The notes under the pieces: model-generated
Databases searched by the model: none
Seen by the model: the letters and a program-made list of their open reading frames with translations, nothing else
Told to the model about the DNA's origin: nothing
In this document: one piece after another, positions 58,489 to 64,000 of the stretch
Layout: each line of letters opens with the position of its first letter
How positions within the stretch are numbered: position 1 is the first letter of the stretch
Source: Patiria pectinifera
Taxonomy: Eukaryota; Echinodermata; Asteroidea; Valvatida; Asterinidae
Length of the DNA: 64,000 bases
Assembly: GCA_029964075.1 (NCBI GenBank)
Contig: CM057147.1
Coordinates: 21,907,513-21,971,512 of the forward strand
Reading direction: 5' to 3'
Made by a program: the position numbers and the translations under genes

Positions 58489-60483
58489 TTACAGTTGGTG
58501 ATAGACTTTAACACTACCCAGTTCACTTGCCAAAACCAGCTCTCTGGCTGGTGTGCATGTGATGTGACCTGTAGTATTACCACGTTCACTGATGATATTG
58601 CCAATGTACCTTCGATCATAACTGAAATGCTTAATTACACGTTGTGATGAAGAGCCCAACTTACTCAACCCTTGTAAAACAACATAGATGTTGCCATCTT
58701 TGTCACAACACAAACAATCAGCTATCCAGACAGACTTTTCGGAAAAATTACACGGAATACGAAATGAAAAGACCTCGCTACTATGGCTATCAACTGATGT
58801 TAGTTCGAGTTTGTCCTCAAAGAATCCTGTATGATGGTAGAAAAGCTGCTGCTTACAGAATGCCAATTTTGATCCAATACCTGGAGCAGGTATTCTCCTG
58901 ATGAGGGATCCATCTCTCTTGTGCAGTGAAATCATTTCCTGTTTCTGATAACCCACTGCTATCACATCCCCACCATCCACTGCAAGGCAGGTTGGGGTGC
59001 TGCCTGTCTCCCCACCTGGTAGGAACTGTTCATGATGGAAGCAGGACTGCTCACCCTTCTTGAAGATCTTGACAGCAGGTTTGTCAAGAACAACTATTTC
59101 ATCATCCCTGTTAACTGAAACATGGGTTGGTTTATTAAGACCTGGAAGTTTGAGTTCTTTTGCACCAGACTGGAGGTCAGTTGAGAAAGTGATAAGCATC
59201 TTATGCCGCTTGACTAATGCAACTAATTCATTGTTAGAGAATGCTGCAATTCCATCAACATTGCCAAGTACTTTGTTTATCAGTTCAAATGCCTTTTTCT
59301 GTCTTTTTAGCTCCCATTTTACGGGTCCCTGTGAGCTGGGTATTTGTGTATTTTCCAGCACAAGTCTCCCAAGTGACATCCCAGTGCCTTCCTCAAAGTC
59401 CATAATGGGGGACAAACTGTCCAGCCCGTCGTCAGTTTGTTCTTCAGTCAATTCTTCCAGCTTATTCATGAGTTTAAATTGGAAATCCAGAATCTCATAA
59501 CAACTTCCTAGAGTCACGAATTGGTTAACCTCATCCACTTTTTTCTCAATCTTGGTCAGACGACTGGTGTTTGTGGCATGAAGAGTTTTCAATGTCTTGG
59601 CATTGACTTCGAAGATGGTATGCGCCTCTTGCTTCAGTTTCTGCTCTTCCTCTCTGATCCTTGAAATCTCCTCTTCAATTCTAGCAACCTCCTTGTCAGC
59701 CTTACTGGAGATTTTCTTGGTGGTGTCTGCATATGTGGCATTCAGCTTGCTGTACTTGGCATCTACTTCACTTATGTTTGTTTTCAGTTTTGCTTTGTTC
59801 TGTTCGGCTTTTGCAGACATTCCAGCAACGTCATGTTTGCACTTATTGACAGCTTCAGGTAGATCAACACGAGTGTGTTTCTCATGATCTACAATAGCAC
59901 AAGTTGTGCATACCAACTGCTCACATGTGTTACAGTAAATAGTGAGATTTTGATCGGAATGCTTGCCACATTTTGGAGTGTACTCTCTAATCTTACTCTT
60001 GTAAGTTACCTCTCCTGATTGAAGCTGGGCCAGTGTGTAGATTTGATGCGATTTTGTTAAAGTTGTACGCTTATGTGCTGCTTGGCATTCTTTGCAGAGA
60101 AAATGATCACAGTCCATGCATCTTGACACAGCCTGATTGTCTTCATCACAGGCTTGACATTTGATGTCTGACCTGTGACCTTCAAGTAACTTTTCATAGA
60201 CGTTGACCTCATCCACCAAGGCACTCAGTTTGAAATCACTTGGCAAATCTGAAATGTCTCCCTTTAGTATGGTTTCTAATCTGCAGAGGGGACACACAAG
60301 TTTTGGAACTTGTGGACGTTGACTGTGTCTAACTTCTTTGAGACATTCCTGGCAAAAAGAGTGCAGACAGTCAAGCACCTTAGGCTCAGTGAAACGGTCT
60401 TTGCAAATGGGACACTCCAGATGATCTCGACTGATCTTACCCAACACAGATTGAACTGTGACATCAGGCTGCCTGGATGCCAT
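58489..60483 (-). CDS. T7: TRIM56-like E3 ubiquitin ligase (type ii), intact
   Basis: This 664-residue single-exon protein has RING C24, C27, C39, H41, C44, C47, C64 and C67. Its RING loop reads CPICKDRF where the others have CPICSDRF. B-box 1 is KCQACDEDNQAV...CKEC and B-box 2 is CGKHSDQNLTIYCNTC with H200 and H203. A coiled coil follows, then a propeller-like end (DGSLIRRIPAPGIG, CCDKDGNIYVV, HITCTPARELVLA). CTPARE replaces CTPAGE, a change at a turn glycine. The start MASRQPDVTVQ follows the acceptor TTTTTATTCAG at 60510. It is a probable ubiquitin ligase. Its upstream DNA resembles that of T5, a type i gene, not that of the type ii genes T2 and T4. Confidence 0.88.
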   Translation of the reverse strand: MASRQPDVTVQSVLGKISRDHLECPICKDRFTEPKVLDCLHSFCQECLKEVRHSQRPQVPKLVCPLCRLETILKGDISDLPSDFKLSALVDEVNVYEKLLEGHRSDIKCQACDEDNQAVSRCMDCDHFLCKECQAAHKRTTLTKSHQIYTLAQLQSGEVTYKSKIREYTPKCGKHSDQNLTIYCNTCEQLVCTTCAIVDHEKHTRVDLPEAVNKCKHDVAGMSAKAEQNKAKLKTNISEVDAKYSKLNATYADTTKKISSKADKEVARIEEEISRIREEEQKLKQEAHTIFEVNAKTLKTLHATNTSRLTKIEKKVDEVNQFVTLGSCYEILDFQFKLMNKLEELTEEQTDDGLDSLSPIMDFEEGTGMSLGRLVLENTQIPSSQGPVKWELKRQKKAFELINKVLGNVDGIAAFSNNELVALVKRHKMLITFSTDLQSGAKELKLPGLNKPTHVSVNRDDEIVVLDKPAVKIFKKGEQSCFHHEQFLPGGETGSTPTCLAVDGGDVIAVGYQKQEMISLHKRDGSLIRRIPAPGIGSKLAFCKQQLFYHHTGFFEDKLELTSVDSHSSEVFSFRIPCNFSEKSVWIADCLCCDKDGNIYVVLQGLSKLGSSSQRVIKHFSYDRRYIGNIISERGNTTGHITCTPARELVLASELGSVKVYHQL

Positions 60484-60509
60484 CTTTCTTTCTTAGTGAT
60501 GTCCAATAA

Positions 60510-61640
60510 CTGAATAAAAACAAAAAAGATACCTACATGTATCATTGCCTTGAAAGGAAAGTGCAAACTCTACATTTAATTGAAATTAGTATGACTGTAA
60601 ATTGGAAAATTTAGCTTGACATTAAACTCCATGTGTATAAACATCCTTTGCAATAGGATAAAAGAAAACCTACAAAATCTATGAATCAAACCCCCCCCCC
60701 CCCCATGCAAGTCATTTATTTTATACAGGGAAAATCATTGCATTGGTTCATGATTATTATCCATTCAACTTGATATAAATTTAATTTGAAAGAATTTTAA
60801 AAGTCTGGACCAAAAATATATTATTGTTATATGGATCTGTAATGCTGGAGGCGCTCTTTTTGCCCTTTTCTAATTGCTGTTTTTATACACATTTCTGTTG
60901 GGAGGATAAGAAGATGATAATTAACAAATAGTCATATGCACTCATCTTCTGAATTAAATTACTGCAGCCCCTGGCCAAAAAGAAATCACAAACTGATTGT
61001 CATAAATTCAGTATACATAATTGTGCCTGATAATTTTTTACATTTGTTGTTGGGGGGGGGGAATCATTTTGTTGTAAGGGGACCTGTGCACTAGAAATGT
61101 GTGTATGCGTGGGTAGGCATTACATTCACTGTGTGGACTTCCGAACAAAAGATGTCCACATAAACCAGGTAGAGACGACGTTGTGTGGACTAGGGCAAGT
61201 CTACACAGTGTTTCCCCATTTCAGGAAAACAGGTTGAGAGGCATTTTTGGGTTAGGTTTATCCGTGGCAGAATGAAGAGAAACACTTAAGGGAATCATAG
61301 AAAAAAATTGGTTTGAAAGAGTTTTCACAATTTGAGAAAAATGAATTTTTTTCACTCGGGTTTTTCTTAACTACACGAAAGCAATGGAAAGTCCACACTA
61401 GGTATGTAACGTAAACATGTGTGTGTGTGTGTGGGGGGGGGGGGATGGAGCACTGGGTATGTAGTCAATTATCCATGTAGCATGAGGCAAAGCACTGTTA
61501 GAGGGAGATGAATAGGTTTGCTAAATAAAAAGTAAGGCGCGACTTAGGCCCTCAGCCGTGAACTCTTTCCAATTGTTGGCACTGAACAACTTGACAAAAG
61601 AACTTGAAGTAAGTCCAGGCTCCACAACAGAAGCTTAACC
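60510..61640. other. T7 upstream region, start of predicted 5'-UTR intron
   Basis: The acceptor lies at 60510. Up to about 61440 the sequence is a close relative of 44084-45010 in the T5 intron. Similarity then stops, and I could not find the exon-1 donor for T7 in the window. Confidence 0.5.
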
Positions 61641-62040
61641 CTAACTCCCTAGGGGGTGTGCAAAATTATATTGAAATTGGAGGATTCAGGACTGTTAGGG
61701 TTAAGAGTTTCATGTATAACAAATATACTTTCTGATTCCGAATATTTCAACAATCATTCTTTTAATAAAGCTGTCCCAACTAGTGGTTTGCCCACAATTG
61801 ACAATTTAACATCACATATAGAAACAAGAAGAATCATAAGATTTTAGGCTTTGCATGGTGGAGTATCGTTATCATTTTGGTTTGCGGTAACACCATGTGG
61901 TAATAACTACTGCTTAGAAGATATTTAGTTCTGTAAAGAACTAGTCCTGCTTATTATCAACTTTTGCTCAGTAGTTTTGGTTCTGATAAGAACAGTCCTG
62001 CTTTAAGTTCTAAAAGAATGTGTCTAAATTTGGTCTCAAC

Positions 62041-62072
62041 GTTTTGACTAGCCTGCCCTAGTCATCGTCAGG
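62041..62072 (-). ncRNA. Possible degenerate hammerhead-type motif
   Basis: The minus strand reads CTGACGA, a 7-bp stem (TGACTAG / CTAGTCA) with a 6-base loop, then AAAAC. The hammerhead core is CUGANGA, stem II, GAAA. Hammerheads are known in Penelope-like elements. Here the G of GAAA is replaced and a U may be extra, so it is probably inactive if it ever was one. Confidence 0.3.
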
Positions 62073-62129
62073 AGACTGAAGAGAGTTGGAGATGCTGCTC
62101 TTTAAGTAGGTTGTTAGGATTGGGAGTTC

Positions 62130-62945
62130 CTGTGTTGGTAGATTCTTCCTTCCATACATTGGCCACATTGGCCATACATCACACAAGATCCAGCATTCCC
62201 TCTGTGAAGCCAATATTTAGGTCTACTACTGAACCCGCACTAAACTAGAAATGAAATTGTACACCCACAAAGACAAACACAATCCGAGCAAGGACGGATC
62301 CAGAAAACAATTTTTTGGGGGGCCAAAAAAAAATTTGGTCCCCCCAAAAAAGTGGGTCAAAAAAATTACGGCGTGGGGTTCGGGGCCCGCTTAAAGGGCC
62401 CGAAAAATTTTTGGATTCTAGATGCTCTGTGGTGCGATATGAGACAATTTCTGGCCACTTTAACCAATGTTTTTTTTAGGAAAAGATGGTGGTGTACTCA
62501 TTGCCTGCCTTTATTGCGATGTGACATAAAATAAAAAAAAATTGGTTTCGTTTTTTTTTGGGGGGGGGGCCATGGCCCCCTTTGGCCCCCCCCCCCCCCC
62601 CCCGGATCCGCCCTTGAATCCGAGCAGTCAAGCAGGAGTTTACTGAATTCCTTGCTCATGTAGCAAAGTGTACATTGGCGAGACCGGCAGAGACCTCACT
62701 ACCAGGCTTAAAGAACACATAGCTTACGGCCGCAGAGGGGAACGGGAAAAAGGAAAAATCTGCCATTGTCAAACACTCTGCTGATTTGGATCATGTCGTT
62801 GATTGGGAACAAGCAAAAATCAGAGCCCCGGTAGAGAAACACTGGCACACCCACCCTATCAGAGAAGCTATTGAGATCCATAAACATGACACTGTACCAC
62901 AAGATATCGGCTATTTCATAAGCAACATATGGCATTCACTACCAA
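62130..62945 (+). pseudogene. Penelope-like retroelement C-terminus with GIY-YIG domain
   Basis: Reading LPYIGHIGHTSHKIQ, then (after removing the MITE at 62289-62616) KDKHNPSSQAGVY, IPCSCSKVYIGETGRDLT and TRLKEHI, it shows the linker and GIY-YIG endonuclease typical of Penelope-like elements. The end reads EKHWHTHPIREAIEIHKHD and DIGYFISNIWHS. A stop lies within NIxVYY (TAG), another follows in YY, and GVY is followed by TGA. A frameshift occurs near 62750. The reverse-transcriptase part is missing. The copy is dead and 5'-truncated. Confidence 0.8.
62289..62616. mobile_element. hAT-like MITE, copy 3, inside the Penelope fragment
   Basis: The ends are CAAGGACGGATCC and GGATCCGCCCTTG, with a perfect 8-base duplication AATCCGAG (62281-62288 and 62617-62624). 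The interior matches copies 1 and 2. Its removal joins the retroelement reading frame on both sides. Confidence 0.85.
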
Positions 62946-63164
62946 GTTGCAACACTCATGCGTTACAGCTAACTGACACACCTGAGCAAGCAGGACGCTC
63001 AGCGGGCATCCCAGTCAAACACTATGCCAAGGACTCACAGCCAACTGACTCACCCGAGCGAGCAGGGCATCCCACTCTAACACAATGCCCAAAAGACAAC
63101 CAATCAGAATCCACTAATACAAGCACTCCCAATCCTAACTCAGCCTACTTATCCAAAACAAATC

Positions 63165-63397
63165 CATTTTTTTTCGCAATAAAGGCCTCCAATGAGTACA
63201 CCACTATCTTTTCCTCAAAAAAATTGGTTAAAGTGGTCAGAAATTGCCTCAGATCCCACAACAGAGCATCTAGAATCCAAACAAATTTCGGGCCTTTATG
63301 CGGGCCCTGAACCCCACTCCGTAATTTTTTTGGACACACTTTTTGAGGACCAAAATTGTTTTTGGCCCCCCCCCAAAAATTGTGCTTTGGATCCGCC
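63165..63397. mobile_element. hAT-like MITE, partial copy 4 (reverse orientation)
   Basis: The interior (AATGAGTACACCACTATC, GAGCATCTAGAATCC) and the right end GGATCCGCCC match the family. The left end is missing and the right end lacks the usual CTTG. It lies 550 bases from copy 3 in opposite orientation. Confidence 0.65.
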
Positions 63398-63430
63398 CAG
63401 GTTACCACATGGTGTTCTACCGCAGACCAA

Positions 63431-63785
63431 AACAATAAGAAGAATCATATTGGTCTATGCTGGCTGTTAAAAAAGGAACTTACTTTATTTTATGCAGGAA
63501 AAATGGTTCTTCTCATGGTTAATCTTGGATGAAACACTGTTGCACTGAATATAAAATGGCGATATGTCGGTGACTACGTGCAAAAGTGGGAAATTGTATA
63601 CTCCCCTTTTTATTTTTAGGCATGAGGAGATCACATGATTTGAGGAGGGTGTTAATATTTCCTGTATCATGGACAAGGGTTTATTGTACAATCGATTATT
63701 GAAAAAAATAATATTGTTATGAAGTTGGAGTGGTGTTTAAATATTAACAGAATCCATGGTTGCAAGTGCTAATGTTCACACTGAA
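63431..63785. other. Non-coding stretch near the right edge
   Basis: I see no gene, repeat or element that I recognise here. Confidence 0.4.
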
Positions 63786-63924
63786 TAGGCATGAAGGCAG
63801 CGCCGGCTACACGGGTCAGGGACACAAGCAGACAGGTCAACCCCGCGCGCTGGCTGACCGACGATCGCACGCACACTCACCGCACACACACACAAACCCT
63901 CCCCGAGTATCCAACACGGCCGCC
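63780..63924 (+). promoter_or_regulatory. CpG-rich 5' region of a plus-strand gene
   Basis: A sudden rise in GC and CpG (CCCCGCGCGCTGGC, CGACGATCGCACGC) directly precedes an ATG in strong context. This suggests a 5'-UTR or proximal promoter. Confidence 0.35.
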
Positions 63925-63965
63925 ATGCCTACTAAACTTGACAGCGAGCGATTTAAAGTTCCAGG
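63925..63965 (+). CDS. Possible first coding exon of an unidentified gene
   Basis: The ATG sits in ACGGCCGCCATGCC, a near-ideal initiation context. It encodes MPTKLDSERFKVP and then reaches CCAGG|GTAACT, a plausible splice donor; the unspliced frame would stop two codons later. The gene would run right, out of the window, and is divergent from T7. I do not recognise the protein from 13 residues. The call rests on initiation context, CpG-rich upstream DNA and the donor. Confidence 0.4.
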
Positions 63966-64000
63966 GTAACTACACTTAATCCCACACATGTAAAGGTGTT

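Larger units (their letters stand above)
61875..63430. repeat. Inverted flanks around a Penelope-like fragment
   Basis: TTTTGGTTTGCGGTAACACC with ATGTGGTAA (61875-61903) is found in reverse complement at about 63402-63430 (TTACCACATGGTGTT, ACCGCAGACCAAAA). The pair encloses the GIY-YIG fragment. It may be the inverted termini of the retroelement or of a separate element. Confidence 0.45.

Noticed and set aside
62786-63310. 174-codon plus-strand frame as a full gene
   Set aside because: Only the first part is the Penelope-type GIY-YIG tail. The rest runs through repeat sequence and a partial MITE.

Overview
The window reads as an invertebrate animal nuclear genome. It is AT-rich, with intron-type splice sites, a tRNA-derived SINE, non-LTR and Penelope-like retroelement fragments and many short inverted-repeat DNA transposons. 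From memory, the protein family that dominates it (TRIM56-like RING/B-box/coiled-coil proteins with a propeller-like C-terminus, in multigene clusters) resembles sea-star and sea-urchin TRIM expansions. An echinoderm, or another invertebrate deuterostome, is therefore my best guess; no marker settles the species.

The core is a head-to-tail array of seven TRIM-like genes, all on the minus strand, whose stop codons lie about 7-9.5 kb apart. I call them T1 (10070-12080), T2 (18144-20090), T3 (25723-27732), T4 (32591-34561), T5 (42066-44057), T6 (50317-52310) and T7 (58489-60483). Each coding region is a single exon. T2, T4, T5 and T7 are intact (648, 656, 663 and 664 aa). T1 has a one-base insertion, T3 a nonsense codon and T6 a one-base deletion. 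Two subfamilies can be told apart by the linker and propeller start: type i (T1, T3, T5, T6) and type ii (T2, T4, T7). Apart from one extra type i gene they alternate, which suggests duplication of a two-gene module. An eighth, more diverged TRIM exon runs off the left edge (1-325), and a broken type ii tail lies at 17755-18008.

Each of the seven genes has a splice acceptor 9-27 nt before the ATG. In six of them (T1-T6) a conserved upstream block ends in a splice donor, giving a predicted non-coding exon 1 and a 5'-UTR intron of 0.28-3.0 kb. The proteins are inferred to be E3 ubiquitin ligases. A role in innate immunity is only a guess from the known biology of TRIM56 and of expanded TRIM families.

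Between the genes I see mostly repeated, non-coding DNA. It holds a conserved segment that ends in clusters of near-palindromic CCAACTATAGTTGGG units (seven clusters). It also holds three complete hAT-like MITEs with 8-bp target duplications, two larger inverted-repeat elements flanked by CAG, several other inverted-repeat elements, a SINE, a reverse-transcriptase fragment, and a Penelope-type GIY-YIG fragment interrupted by a MITE. Because the array units are paralogous, several insertions can be compared with an unoccupied site in a sister unit. Two CpG-rich patches, at about 7070-7740 and 63780-63970, look like promoter/first-exon regions of unrelated genes. The second has a well-placed start codon and splice donor on the plus strand.
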